A DNA stretch of 64,000 nucleotides from Theropithecus gelada (lineage: Eukaryota; Chordata; Mammalia; Primates; Cercopithecidae), in the NCBI RefSeq assembly GCF_003255815.1, contig NC_037673.1, positions 84,173,700 to 84,237,699 of the forward strand, in the 5' to 3' direction. Under the pieces are notes generated by a model that was not told the origin of the DNA, made no database searches, and saw nothing but the letters and a program-made list of their open reading frames with translations. Positions within the stretch are counted from its first letter, which is position 1. Every line of letters starts with the position of its first letter. The position numbers were made by a program, and so were the translations under genes. This document shows positions 47,190 to 59,039 of the stretch, piece by piece.

Positions 47190-47425
47190 GGCTGGGTGTA
47201 GTGGCTCACGCCTGTAATCCCAGCACTTTGGGAGGCTAAGGTAGGCAGATCACTTAGGGTCAGGAGTTCAAGACCAGCCTGGCCAACACAGTGGAACCCT
47301 GTCTCATGCCTGTAGTCCCAGCTACTCAGGAGGCTGATGCAGGAGAATTGTTTGAACCCCAAAGGCAGAGGTTGCAGTGAGCCAAGATCGCAACACTGCA
47401 CTCCAGCCTGGGTGACAAAACGAGA
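47190..47425 (+). mobile_element. AluS with internal deletion
   Basis: Head ggctgggtgtagtggctcac and the right-monomer end are present. About 60 nt around the A-rich linker are missing: gaaccctgtctc jumps to atgcctgtagtcccagc. It ends gggtgacaaaacgagaag without a long A tail. Confidence 0.9.
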
Positions 47426-47789
47426 AGATTAGACTGGTCCGGCATTTGCATTCCTGGCAAACCCAGCAAGATGTGTATCAATGGGAGAGACCCATAGAGG
47501 ACTGTCTCCCAACAATAATACTTCTTCATAATAGTTTCATTTTTGAATCTGTTTGAACATATTTTAAATTATTTTTTAAAATTGCATTTAGAAATTTTTT
47601 AACATTTAGCTCATTACTCCTAGTGGTTGGTACCAGGTAAGGAGAGTAATCATTTACTATCCCCAGTTACGCCCTAGAACTTTTCAGCTCCGTTGGAGGT
47701 ATATTTATTTTTCATTAAGATTCTGTGAATGTGTAGTGCTATATAGTGTGCTAAAATAGGTAAATAGGTAAATACTGAGTGATGCACAT

Positions 47790-47890
47790 GTGTGTGTGTA
47801 TGTATATGTATATGCACATACAAATAACTATATATAAAAATCTATGCATAATGTGCATAACAGTTGTGTATATATATATGTGTGTGTATA
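47790..47890. repeat. TG/TA-rich simple repeat
   Basis: Mixed (TG)n and (TA)n with degenerate units, including gtgtatatatatatgtgtgt. Confidence 0.75.
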
Positions 47891-47909
47891 CATAGTTTTA
47901 AAAACCCTT

Positions 47910-48055
47910 ATAGCATCCCTAAATATAGATATTATTTCCATTTACAGATGAAGAAACTGACCAAGAGTGGTTAAACATTTTTTTTCATAACTTGTAGCTG
48001 GCCAACGGGGCATTAAACACAAGTGTCAAAGTTTATAACCTTTTGACCATACCAT
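47910..48055 (-). mobile_element. MIR element (degenerate)
   Basis: Reverse-complement MIR pattern: attatttccatttacagatg, aagaaactgaccaagagtgg, then a decayed tail. Confidence 0.65.
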
Positions 48056-48059
48056 GACA

Positions 48060-49690
48060 CAATACAGATTAAAATATTTCTTAATATATAATAAGTTATA
48101 TATTACTAAGGACTTAAGACATTACTTATTACATAATTAAAATAGCACAAGATCACAATTGAAGATTATTTTAATCTATATGATGGTTTATAATAAAACA
48201 AATGCTGGTGTTTGGGTATCTCTATGGGACCCTTGCTTGCTCACCTTTTCTACACAAGTGCACCTTTATATCCTCCTCTTCAGCTGAAGAAATATTGGGA
48301 GTAATACAATGGTCACTCTTTGATGTTATACAGGAGAAACAGAGCTGTCATCCTTATAATGTGACCTTATAAATTAGACCCAGATATCTACTTTCTAGAA
48401 TGCAGCTTTCTTATATTCTTTCTGCTTGCCCTCAAAAACTGATGTTTGCTTGTGTTGGGTGTGCACAGCCTTGTGGTGGTGACAGACAAAGGAAAGCAAA
48501 AGCCCACATGGGAAATCTTTTGCTATCATGGAGTTTGTTTTCTGAGACAAATATCCATGTAGATAAAATCAAGCCTTCTTTTCTACTGTTGATTGTATCA
48601 ATCTGATTCATGTTCATGAACTATATATATACACATTGTTTATGTGTTTTACATATGTATTATGTGTGTGTGCATATAAATGCTAAATGTCAATTAGAAT
48701 TATATACACGTATTTGATCAAATGCATTAACAGTTTCTAATGCTTCATGCAAATAGTTTCTAATGCTTCATGAAGAATCTTTTGTTTTAATGTTTGACAT
48801 CTTTTTTTCTTAATAATTAAGTGAATATTGCAATGTCTACTGCCCTCCTCCCATTTAAGCATTTTTTTCTATTGATCATATGTACTTTCCTCTGAAATTC
48901 ATACACTCATGAAATTCCACTGGTAGCTTCAGAGGACTTAAGCAGATAGGCCTTGCACTTAATTTCACTAAGTGCACCTCAAAATGCACCTGGGACTTTT
49001 ATTTTTATTTGTGTTGTCCTTTATTTAACCCTCAAAGATGAATGGCTGAATGATCAGTTCTATAGGAAGGTGCTTTAATATTACCGGTTGCATTGACTGT
49101 CATTCTTGGTACTATATATACTGAAGCTTCAAATAGTTTCCCTGGGGTGAAAATTAATGAAGTCTCTTTTTGGACAGTCTAGAGACAAAATATAAGAATT
49201 TTAGCTTTCTTATTCTTTTTTATCTTCTGAGGTTTAACATTATGTTGAGCAAGAGTTAGTAAGAATATGGTATAAGACCCTGGATAGCAAAATAATCAAA
49301 CCATTTAATATTCTACAAGAAATAATATCTTCATCTTTGAAGTAGTCAGTTTATGTGATGTGTATTGTTACACGACATGATCAGTCTCAATGTAATTATA
49401 TTAGATTACTGCTACTACTTTAGCATTTGTATTAACTTGATCAGGATTGAACTGAAATTTACCTCCCTTTATCTATGGTAATATAACAGTACAGCAAATA
49501 TTACAGTGGAGTAGGTTCAAAGTATTTAAGAGAACTAACATTCTTTCAGTAGTTTATCTTGATTTGAATCAGGGCTCAATGGAAGCATAATGATTATCTG
49601 TATTGAAGCAGGCCCTCATACACTTCAACAGGAGATACCTTAGAGTGGCAGCCCTACTACTATTTCTTACATAATATTCTGAATTTGAGA
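48060..49690. other. Intergenic, no feature seen
   Basis: AT-rich with short TA/TG runs near 48625-48690. No gene or clear transposon. Confidence 0.5.
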
Positions 49691-49699
49691 TTTCTCTTC

Positions 49700-50010
49700 A
49701 TATAAGCATTTTAAAATTGAGTTAAAATTTACACAGAGTGAAACACACAGATCTTAAATGTACACTAGGTGAATTTTAACAAATCATCCCAGTCAAGATA
49801 TATAACATTTCTGTCACTGAAGTAAGTCCCTTGGTGCCCCCTTCTAGTCAGTTCCCACTGCCACCAACAGGCAACCACTGTTCTGATTTCTATCAGCATA
49901 GATTAGTTTTGTGTGTTCTTGAACTGTATATAAATGCAATTATACAGTTTGTTCTCTTTTGTGCCCAGATTCTTTCACGCAGTATAATCCTCACATAAAT
50001 TTTAATGAGT
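49700..50010. mobile_element. Old LINE-1-like (L1M) fragment
   Basis: The segments aaatgtacactaggtgaatt, cccactgccaccaacaggca and tataaatgcaattatacagt resemble the 3' region common in mammalian L1M elements. Strongly diverged, and orientation not assigned. Confidence 0.4.
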
Positions 50011-50402
50011 GATTTTAATAATTGTTATCACAATTAGCACTGAAATTAGTTACATTCTGGTTTATCTAATAACTAGTCATATATAATTTTTAAATACAGA
50101 AGTTCAATGTAACATGTCTCCTAGTTCTTGATTTTATATTTCATAGGAACTTTCTCTTCTATTCTCAGAGTCTACAAAATGCATTATTTAAAAGGCAGGA
50201 AGAAAATTGGGCTTTATCAAGGTAGGTGAGGAAGGGCTGTTGTGTATGTCTTTCTATTGTCAGTACATTTAAAGTGGACTCTGGAGAGGACACACTGGTT
50301 AGAAGACAAAAATCATTTTCTTCTGAGTTCTTTCATAGTCATTAAACTCAAAGGACAAATATCATTACTGGTTGGGGTATTCAGGAGAGAGATGGAAGAA
50401 AC

Positions 50403-50405
<3 letters not shown>

Positions 50406-50441
<36 letters not shown>
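50406..50441. repeat. (CT)n microsatellite at an Alu tail
   Basis: About 18 CT units where the reversed poly(A) tail of the adjacent AluJ should be. Confidence 0.95.
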
Positions 50442-50445
<4 letters not shown>

Positions 50446-50710
50446 CTACAGAGTCTTGCTCTGTCCCCCAGGCTGGAGCTCAATAGTGTAATCATAGCTC
50501 ACTATAATCTTTAATTCCTGGGCTCAGCCTCCAGAATAGCTATGACTACAGGTGTGCACCACCATGACAGGCTAATTTTTAAATTTTTTGTAGAGACAGG
50601 GGTCTCACTATGTTGTTCGGGCTGGTCTTAAACTCCTGAGCTCAAGTGATCGACTCACCTCAGCCTCCCAAATGATTGGGATTACAGGGTATATGCTACC
50701 ACTCCTGGCC
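50442..50710 (-). mobile_element. AluJ element
   Basis: Reverse-orientation diverged Alu from cagagtcttgctctgtcccc to accactcctggcc. The tail has turned into (CT)n on the plus strand. Flanks agaaactattct and agaaagtattattct resemble decayed target duplications. Confidence 0.92.
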
Positions 50711-51599
50711 AGAAAGTATTATTCTTTATTTTTGGAAAAAAAAAGTTTATTTTAATTGACAAATAACAATTGTACATATTCATGAGGGAAAGCATTATTC
50801 TTTTATTGCCAGTAGAACTCTGAAGTAAAGAAAATGTTTTCGATTGGCTCAAATAATTTTTTTTCACATGCAAAGCACATAAACCAGGATAGTAAATGGA
50901 AAGAATGAAAAGATGGAAAATAGTGAAAAATATTATTTTCAGCCTCCCAAAACTTAATTGGAAATTTAGCTGATGAATTTGAAAGTACCAAAAAGTAACA
51001 TAATCTCCATGCAATTTCAGCCGATTGTTATGGACACAGGACACAGGAGTTGGTAAGGATGACATGTTTTCTGTGTTCTAATACTATAGCTGGGTTGGTC
51101 GTAGGGGAGGAGGTTACAATGACAATGAGCAAGGAAGCAACAGAAATTCAGCAAAGATCCCTAGATTTATAGCCTTAATATTAGATGGCTGATAGGATAA
51201 ACTGATTATTAACTAGGCAGAGTAAATTAAACCTTATGGGATGAATTCTAAATTCATATTTGTGATTTAATTATAGAAAACTGCTTGCTTGAGTAAAGCT
51301 CTTTGGCCATTAGTGTAGTCAATAGAGAAGCAAACTGCTAACCTTAAGGTTGTGGTCCTGTCATACAGAACTGACAGCTGAAGCCGCCTGTGCCTGGAGA
51401 ATCCTAGAGGCGAGTCTATCAGTCCTGAGGTTTGCTCTACACACTGGCGTTTTCTTTCCAAAGGCCGCTTCATTAGAGGAGAGTTCCCTATAAATCTATT
51501 CAGTGTGTGGCATTTGCTTTTTTGGGGAAGGCTTATTTTCAAATAAAATCTTAAAAAAAAGAAGTAGCATATTATATAGTTCAAAAATAAAAACAATAT

Positions 51600-52420
51600 T
51601 TAAAAGTATGTGTTGTTAAATCTTTCCTCTCATTCACCTCTTTCCCCAAACCCTTACCACTTTGGTAACTACTTTCTTCATATTTGTTTTTTTTTTTTTT
51701 TTTTTTAAGTTTTTTATTTTTTTTAGATGGAGTCTCGCTCTGTCACCCAGGCTGGAGTGCAGTGGCACAATCTTGGCTCACTGCAACCTCCATCTCCTGG
51801 GTTCAAGCAATTCTCCTGCCTCAGCCTCCCGAGTAGCTCGGATTACAGGTGTGTTAGCACACCAGCTAATTTTTTTATTTTTATTTCTAGTAGGATGGTG
51901 TTTCACCGTGTTAGCCAGGTTGGTCTCAAACTCCCGACCTCAGGTGATCCACCTGCGTCGGCCTCCCAAAGTGCTGGGATTACAGGTATGAGCCACTGTG
52001 CCCGGCTGTATTTTCATTTCTTTGTGTATTCTTCTAGGGTTTCTTTATGCAAATTTAAGAAAACTTATTGCTTTGGTGTCCTCCTTTTCTTACCTGAAAG
52101 GTACCATGCTCTATACACTGCTCTATTATTCCTTTTTACCTAATGATATGTTCTGGAGTTTTCCGTATCAGTACACAGAGGCTTTAGTTTGTTTTGTGTT
52201 TTTCAAAAAATGGTTACATAGTATTCAATTCGGAGGATGTATCACAATTTACTTAAGCACTCTTGTAGGGATAGGCACCTTCCTCATACTTTAATGAAGA
52301 ATATTACACATATAAGCTTTTGCATACACATAGGTTTGCATTTCCAAACAGGGCTCTCTCCCTTGTAAAAATAAATGAGCATATCATATAGAATATTTCT
52401 GGAATAAATGTTTGAAGAAA
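51600..52420. mobile_element. Old LINE-1 (L1M) fragment split by an Alu
   Basis: Before the Alu: ttccccaaacccttaccact. After it: ttccgtatcagtacacagag, ggttacatagtattcaattc and ggatgtatcacaatttactt. These follow the usual L1M 3' pattern. Position 51687-52007 is the inserted Alu. Orientation not assigned. Confidence 0.5.
51687..52007 (-). mobile_element. AluS element
   Basis: Reverse-orientation Alu with a T-rich tail (51687-51724) and a body from agatggagtctcgctctgtc to gagccactgtgcccggctg. Inserted into an older L1-like fragment. Confidence 0.94.
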
Positions 52421-52734
52421 GTAATTGTTTCTGTAACTATCACTTCTAGAAAAGTCTATGTTTTGATATATTTAGCACTAGTAGTGTGAAGCTTTGGGAT
52501 GAATACCTGCACAGCTCGACTTTCTCTGTAAGTGGAGTATGTGCTTTGAGCATTAGCAATGTAGGGTCCTACCAAATTATCTTTTAAGAATGTGATATTC
52601 CTAAAGAAATAACATAGCATACTGTGGTCATCATAGGAAAAATCAGAACTTTGTTGATTTCTTTTACCATCATTTTACGGAGTAGCATTGTGTTTACTTT
52701 GAGTAACTTGTGGGAGAGTGGGGCTCCCAATCTT

Positions 52735-52887
52735 TTCAGTGATTAGCACCTATTAAGTCTTAATGGAGCCTCAGCAACCCTCTGAGTTAGTGATAAACTC
52801 TGTGACTTAGAGAAAATCAGTGCTTAGAGGGAATAAATAAGTTTACAAATGTTACTTAGCTTGTGAGGGGCATAGTTGGTTTAATTA
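52735..52887 (-). mobile_element. Possible MIR remnant
   Basis: Weak reverse MIR pattern (tcagcaaccctctgagttag, gtgacttagagaaaatcagt, ttagcttgtgaggggcatag), cut by the AluY insertion at 52888. Confidence 0.35.
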
Positions 52888-53191
52888 TTTTTTTTTTTAT
52901 TTTTTATTTTTTTTTTTTTTTTGAGACGGAGTCTCGCGCTGTGTCACCCAGGCTGGAGTGCAGTGGCACGATCTCGGCTCACTGCAAGCTCCGCCTCCCA
53001 GGTTCAGGCCATTCTCCTGCCTCAGCCTCCGAGTAGCTGGGACTACAGGCGCCCGCCACCACGCCCGGCTAGTTTTTTGTATTTTTAGTAGAGACGGGGT
53101 TTCACCATGTTAGCCAGGATGGTCTCGATCTCCTGACCTCGTGATCCGCCCGCCTCGGCCTCCCAAAGTGCTGGGATTACAGGCTTGAGCC
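52888..53191 (-). mobile_element. Young AluY (AluYR-like), slightly 5'-truncated
   Basis: T-rich tail, then a near-consensus body with ggctagttttttgtattttt and aggcttgagcc. The last bases of the Alu head (about 20) are missing. It shares the monkey-type variants of 44170-44469. Confidence 0.88.
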
Positions 53192-54599
53192 AACCAAGAC
53201 CTCTCAAAGAAAACTGCACTCTTGTCACAGTGTCATCAAGTAGGTTAAATAAGGTTATGTAGGTCAAGTCCATTGTAGGGAAGGGACTGTTAGTGTCATG
53301 CCCCCACTCACACACCAACTTCAGCATGTTTCCTCAGGTTGCCCCTACCACTGCAATCTCCCAGGCACTGGCTCTCCCTTGGTGGAACGTGCCAAGGGAA
53401 CTAGCAAGGCCGCTACATTTCTGGCCCTGGAGTGTTTGAGCAAAGCGCTCTCCTAACTACTTTTTATTCCATGTAGAATTGTCCCACTAGTGTAGTTCAT
53501 GTTTCCTCCCATTTCAGGCTGGCCTTTGTACTGAGTTGCCAGATTCAAAGGGTGAGCATCCTTTCTAGAAGTTGGCTACTAAAAATGGGTATATGAAGGC
53601 TGGAAGTTCTTCCTCCAGTCTGAAGCAATACAGACTGGGTAAGAGATGGAGCTGATGATTTGGCAGCCAAGGTTATCGTTAAGATCAGAAACTACTTTAA
53701 GACCAGAAACAGTGACCATTTCCCATGTTTTCCTAATTCTAACTCTTAACAAAAGTTCCCAGGAAGGAGGCTGTGCTTGGGACAGGAGAAATTAAAGAGC
53801 AGCCTCATTTTCGGTGATGGAGATATTTGCTCTCAGGCAATACGGACAGTTGGAATCCGAGGGATATGCACAGTAGGGAAGCAAACTTGGCTTTCCTCCT
53901 TCATCACTGGATCTTGTTTAGAAGTCAATCTGCAAGGATAACACATAGGAAAGATGCCATAGAAATATGCAAACAAAATGGAAAAAGGGTTTTCTCAAAT
54001 CACAAGATGAAAATTCAGATGCTGTGTTCTGAATAGGGTTCCCTTGCCAAATTCAGTATTTCTATTTAATCCAGACTTTCAAACATAATTGAAAGAAAAA
54101 AAAACCCCACACATCCAAATCAGGCCAGCATTTACTGATATCCTGAGTTTAAGTCTTTATTTACAACATTCTCATATTCTAACTCAACATACTGAAAACT
54201 GAAGTGACTACCTTCCTCACAAAGCAGTGACCTCTCAATTTCCAATTTGGACATTACTAGGATCCTAATCATTTAAGCCTAAAACTGTAAACTTTAACAA
54301 TTCCTTATCTATCACCATTCCTACCATTAATCTAACCATTTACTGAATTCTGACAATTTTCTCTCTCCTAAATCTTTCAGTTAATTGCTTAAGCCTAATT
54401 CTTTTAAATTTGTGATTATACATACAATCAAAGGCAAACTAACTCTTCCAGTCTTGTCTCTCACTGCTCCCTACACACGGCTATACTTTACCTAAACAGA
54501 AAGGCCCACAATTCCTGCAAGTTTGTCTCTTGCTTTCCTATCTCTGTACCCTTTGTATCTACTATTTCTTCCTTGTGAAATGCCCTCATCCAGGGATGG

Positions 54600-54915
54600 T
54601 GTCATAATTCCAGGGCCCACTGCAAAATGAAAATGTGGAAGTCCTTGTTGAAAAAGCAAAACAAAAGGTTCCCTCTGTTAAAGGTACTAAAATATAAAAC
54701 AGTTCGCTTTTTCCTGTGTATTTCCTCTGCTCAGGCACATGCTTTATTGTCCTATTGAACTTTACTTACAACATTCAAACTCAAACATAGAATTATTAAG
54801 GATAATTTTATTACCAGGATATTATCAGGATAATGATAGCAGAACACGAAATGAAACACAAGGTAGGGCCGTGTGTGACTGCAGGGATCACATGCCCACA
54901 AACAGCCTTGAACTC
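54600..54915. mobile_element. Degenerate interspersed repeat, family not assigned
   Basis: The segments agggcccactgcaaaatgaa, aatgtggaagtccttgttga and tgtgactgcagggatcacat recall a mammal-wide repeat motif, but I cannot name the family with confidence. Confidence 0.35.
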
Positions 54916-55079
54916 ATCACCTTCTGGGCCTTTCTCAATCCTGCCCACCTTCAAAATTAAGTGAAAGGCTTCCTCTGCTGGGTGGATGAGGAAGTGTCCA
55001 GGATCTGAGCCTCTGCTCTGCTCTGCCCCAGGATGGCCAGAGTGGCTCCCGCGTAGTACTTTGTAGACTTCCCTGAGAA

Positions 55080-55203
55080 TGCCTTTTATCTCCTATTAGT
55101 TTATAAGTTTCCTAAGATAAAGGGCTACATCTTCATTCATCCTGGAATCACCACATGAGCTACATATAATAATTGCTTAATAAAAGTTTGCTGAAAATGA
55201 ATA
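55080..55203 (+). mobile_element. LINE-2 3' fragment
   Basis: The pattern tttataagtttcctaagata, ggctacatcttcattcatcc and ttgcttaataaaagtttgct follows the L2 3' end. Confidence 0.6.
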
Positions 55204-56001
55204 CAAGAGAACAAAGCAAAAAGCACTGTTATTTTGAAGCCATAGGCAACATTTCCCCGAACTGCATTTGTTTCGGAGCAGATATCACTACTAATGCAAG
55301 AGTCCAAGTTCTCCAGCTGGCTAACTGGTGGTGTCTTGTTTTCCTTTTCAGTTTTTAATCTTTGTATTGATCTTTTTAAGGACATTCCCCTTTAGAGATT
55401 ACTATTGAATGTTAATAATGAATACCTTTGATAGTCTCTAAAAATGTATGAATTCACTAATGTATTCAGATTTATAAGCCCATGTTTTCAACCTTTAGAA
55501 ATTACTCTGATGAAGAAAAAGGAAGTGCTTTTGGAAACACTTCCTGCAGATTTTAGTTAAAAACTTACTTATTTTATGGTACTGCTTTTCACAATAACTT
55601 GAAAAATTCTGTACATTTAAACAGGTTATCAGAGATCTTCATGGAACTTCTTTGATAAAGAAGTTGAACCATTCAATAAGAACCTTAAACTTCCAACACT
55701 GGCTGAATTCTGTAATACCCTAAGAACTGTTATCCAATTCACACCCCTCCCACGCACACATATCCGTCTTTTCATGTAATAGTTTGAGTTGAAAACTGAG
55801 AAAGCTCATTTGTGCATGTGGCATAAGCTGCTTTTTAAAAAACCCAATAAAATTGAATAAATTTAAACAGCAAAACATTAATTTAAAAAAATGCACCACG
55901 GACACTGCATCACTAAGAAAGCCAGTAACTTTACTGAATTGTCTGCAAAATACAAATTATACCTTATTTCCAGCAGGAGAAACTTTTGAAAATTTCCCAC
56001 T

Positions 56002-56007
56002 TTTATT
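56002..56007 (-). terminator. MEF2C: Distal MEF2C polyA signal AATAAA
   Basis: A canonical hexamer on the mRNA strand (GTGAATAAAAGTGG). Cleavage would be near 55985. This is the choice that gives the 3'UTR length I expect. Confidence 0.5.
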
Positions 56008-56477
56008 CACTACAGACAGCTGAATTAAGTCCCTTGAGATACACAGATGTGGTTTAACTTAGTTATAACATCTTGTCATCTAGTGGCGACAAAGTCCAGC
56101 TTATGCCGCTGTGAGCCTCTATTTGAATATTTGTTGCAAATGCTTGTATGCCCTCATTTACAAGCGATTTTAATGACTCTCATTTAATGGAAACAAGTCC
56201 CCAGGAAAAGAAAAAGAAGAAAAATGATACAGCAAACCATCTGAAGCAATCCAAGTCCTACGCCTACAGTGACCCAGGTCTACTTTGCTTGAAGAGAACA
56301 CTGGTACTGCATTCAAACCACAACAGAATCCGTCACTTAACTGACCTCTCTGAATTAAACTGAGGTATGAATCAATTTGAGGTATGAACAGGGAAGGCAA
56401 AATGCAATACCAGATTATGAAAATAACCAAAATGGAAAAATTTGATGTAGAAGATATGTGGCTTGGATTGCTCCACA

Positions 56478-56485
56478 TCTTTGGT
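56478..56485 (-). promoter_or_regulatory. MEF2C: miR-9-5p 8-mer seed match in MEF2C 3'UTR
   Basis: The mRNA strand reads TTAACCAAAGATG. ACCAAAGA is a perfect 8-mer for miR-9-5p, with a further A pairing to miRNA base 9. It is included only if the mRNA runs past the proximal polyA signal at 56668-56673. It is the only such site I found in this UTR. Confidence 0.55.
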
Positions 56486-56667
56486 TAAAACATATTAAGA
56501 AAAGCCTTTAATTACATCTGTAGTCTGAAGCATTCTAACAGACACCAGTATTCCAGCAATCTTCAAAAGATCTGTAGTGGCAGGAAATTAACGCCATAAA
56601 AGTGACGACATCACGGCAGATGGCACAAACGAGAACAGATGAAGTATGCCATGCTTAGGCAACAGCC

Positions 56668-56673
56668 TTTATT
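56668..56673 (-). terminator. MEF2C: Proximal MEF2C polyA signal AATAAA
   Basis: Canonical hexamer on the mRNA strand, followed by a GU-rich stretch (TGTTCTCGTTTGTGCC). A perfect 12-bp hairpin (56692-56722) lies about 19 nt upstream. Whether it is used is unknown. Confidence 0.35.
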
Positions 56674-56691
56674 GAGGGTTCAAGTGGCTTC

Positions 56692-56722
56692 TTCTTTAAA
56701 AAAAAAAAAGTTTTTTAAAGAA
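56692..56722 (-). other. MEF2C: 12-bp inverted repeat in MEF2C 3'UTR
   Basis: ttctttaaaaaa (56692-56703) and ttttttaaagaa (56711-56722) are exact reverse complements with a 7-nt loop. The RNA hairpin is AU-rich. Confidence 0.7.
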
Positions 56723-57880
56723 AGAACTACAAAGCATTTACTCTCTGGAAAAACAAACAACAAAATAAAGAGGGCAAAAAATGCTATCTCTAAGTTAAAA
56801 GATGGGCATGTAAGAAAAACAAATATATAAAAGTGTGTGAGGGCAGACATTCTTTTAAAAAGTGTCTTGGAATTTTGTTTCTTCATTCTCACTTTAGTTA
56901 ACCTTTAAATGATCTGAGGATGACAGGTATTTTTATATTCATCATTACAAAATGCTAAATTCCACCTTTGGGAAAAAATAAGCCATTTTACTAAAAACCA
57001 CAATTTTTAAAAAGGTTGAAATAAACAGCCTCCACGCAGCAATGCATACAATATACAGGTTGTGCAGCTTGTGTATATTGCATCACTGTTACCAGCATTC
57101 AAGCTTCATATTACTAAAAGTCTTTTAAAATAGGATTAGATATAACAATACTTGCAGCCGTGTAAAATGCCACTTATGGTTCTTTTACTTGCAATGAAGA
57201 ATGTTGCCTAAAATGTTACTCTAGGACGGGTTATGTAAAATAATACTCCCTCAGGGCTCTGCCCTAAAGTCTGGAATACAAAGGATTTACTGTGATTAAA
57301 AACCATACTAGCTTTGCAAATACAATAAATGGTAAATTACAGATAAGGTATAAGGGTAAAGATAGACCAAGATTGTTTACAGAAAGTGACTCATCACAAT
57401 CAAAATTGTGCTTCTTCTCATTAAATCATCTTTAAAAAATTCTCAGATTATCCCTTCGCTATCATGCCACCACTTTATAAGAATTCAGTAGTGGGAACAA
57501 GAGATGACTGGCATCCATTTTCAAGTGATTCTGTTCTCTTCATGTTCTTATAAAACTATTGTCAGAACTGCTATAAATAGCCAAGGCTTCTGCTGGTACT
57601 TTAGCTTACTTTATCTTCAACATTAAAAATTCACTTTTTCTTTGTTGCTGAGGCAAATTGCAGGTTAAAAAACTAATATGGCTATTTCTTCATATTTTCA
57701 TATAATGACCCTTTCCCACCCACTGGTATCTACTGATATTGATATACTAAAGTATTTTGAAATGACAAAGAACATTTGTGACATGTTTGCATATTTTATA
57801 CACATCAAGTTAGAAGGATGGGTTGTAAGGATGGGATCAAGTCTATGGTGAGGAAAATGATTTTCTTATTTTTTTCCCCT

Positions 57881-57906
57881 GTGCGTGTGTGTGTATGAGT
57901 GTGTAT
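57881..57906. repeat. Short (GT)n run in MEF2C 3'UTR
   Basis: The tract gtgcgtgtgtgtgtatgagt is a CA-type repeat on the mRNA strand. Confidence 0.75.
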
Positions 57907-58642
57907 ATTTTCAGGGATGTTTTTGTTTTTCCTCTGCATAAATGTTATTCTTTCATGTTCCATCCATGGATACCTTGAGTAGTGGGATATATATGAAATG
58001 GTTGATAGATTTTTTTTTTTTAGTATATAAAACATTAGTACAAGGCAGGCTAGCATCCTTTATGGATACAACCAAAGGTGCATTGTGGTCTAATTGTGGA
58101 TTTCAGATCAAGTTAAGAAAAATATAGCCTAGTTAATAAGGTCTCTTGGCTTCTGCCACCCAGCGGCAGCCTTTTACAATGAGAAACACATAGCAACTAT
58201 GCAAGTAAAAGAGAAAAAATGGATAAGAAATGTCCTACACATGATATAGCAGTGTTGATATTACTGCGTATATCTTCTTTGCTGTGTATGTCAATGCATA
58301 TGATTGGAGATGAATCGACAGATCTTCACATTCCAAGAGAAGGAAAATCTTTCCTAGACTGAAATATCTTTTAAACAATATATATTGACTTTCTTATGGC
58401 ACTCACTTATTAAAGGGTCTGAAAATTAATCCCTTATAGACGAATATTAGACAAGAGTCATTTTTTTAAATTAAAAAAAGGGACATAGAGAGGTTCTTTA
58501 TGGGATTTCTTGAAATGGCTATTAAATCTCTTTATTGAAGAAAAAATAGATGACATACATGCTTTATGCAGAAGTGACATTTGGGGGTCCTGACACACCG
58601 GGATTGTTCAACAGTCCTATATTGCTGACAAGATTGTCAAGG

Positions 58643-58649
58643 GTCAGTT
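58643..58649 (-). promoter_or_regulatory. MEF2C: miR-223 7-mer seed match
   Basis: The mRNA strand reads AACTGACC, a match to miR-223 bases 2-8. MEF2C is an established miR-223 target in myeloid cells. Confidence 0.5.
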
Positions 58650-59031
58650 AAAATAATTAAAAACGGATGACAAAGCAACTATCCCTTTACCTGCTTCCTT
58701 CTTGTCTAGCACCCAGTCTTTCACATTTTTCTTCTGTGGGAATTTATAACTTATTCACCAAGTAAATTCCATATCACTTGTTTCTAGGGCCATATTTGCA
58801 GGACATGTGCCCCAACATAGCTTCTCTATTCTGGGCATATTTCTAAAAAGCGTATCAAATTCTAGGCTGAAAACCAACCAGATGATTTAGAATATGGGCA
58901 AGTTAGGATATGCACTTACTGAATTCCAAGATGCATGGTGAAATGGTGAGATCAGAAAGGGGCCCTGCATTTGATAAAAATGCAAAAAACAAAATAAAAA
59001 TAGCATGAAAGAAACTAGTATATACAATGGA

Positions 59032-59039
59032 TGTCAGTT
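59032..59039 (-). promoter_or_regulatory. MEF2C: miR-223 8-mer seed match
   Basis: The mRNA strand reads AACTGACA, a full 8-mer site for miR-223, 390 nt upstream of the 7-mer site. Two sites fit the known regulation of MEF2C by miR-223. Confidence 0.6.

Noticed and set aside
51662..52143. Two plus-strand frames of 109 and 138 codons
   Set aside because: Translated reverse Alu sequence (the familiar 'SPRLECSG' and 'ESRSVTQAGVQW' patterns).
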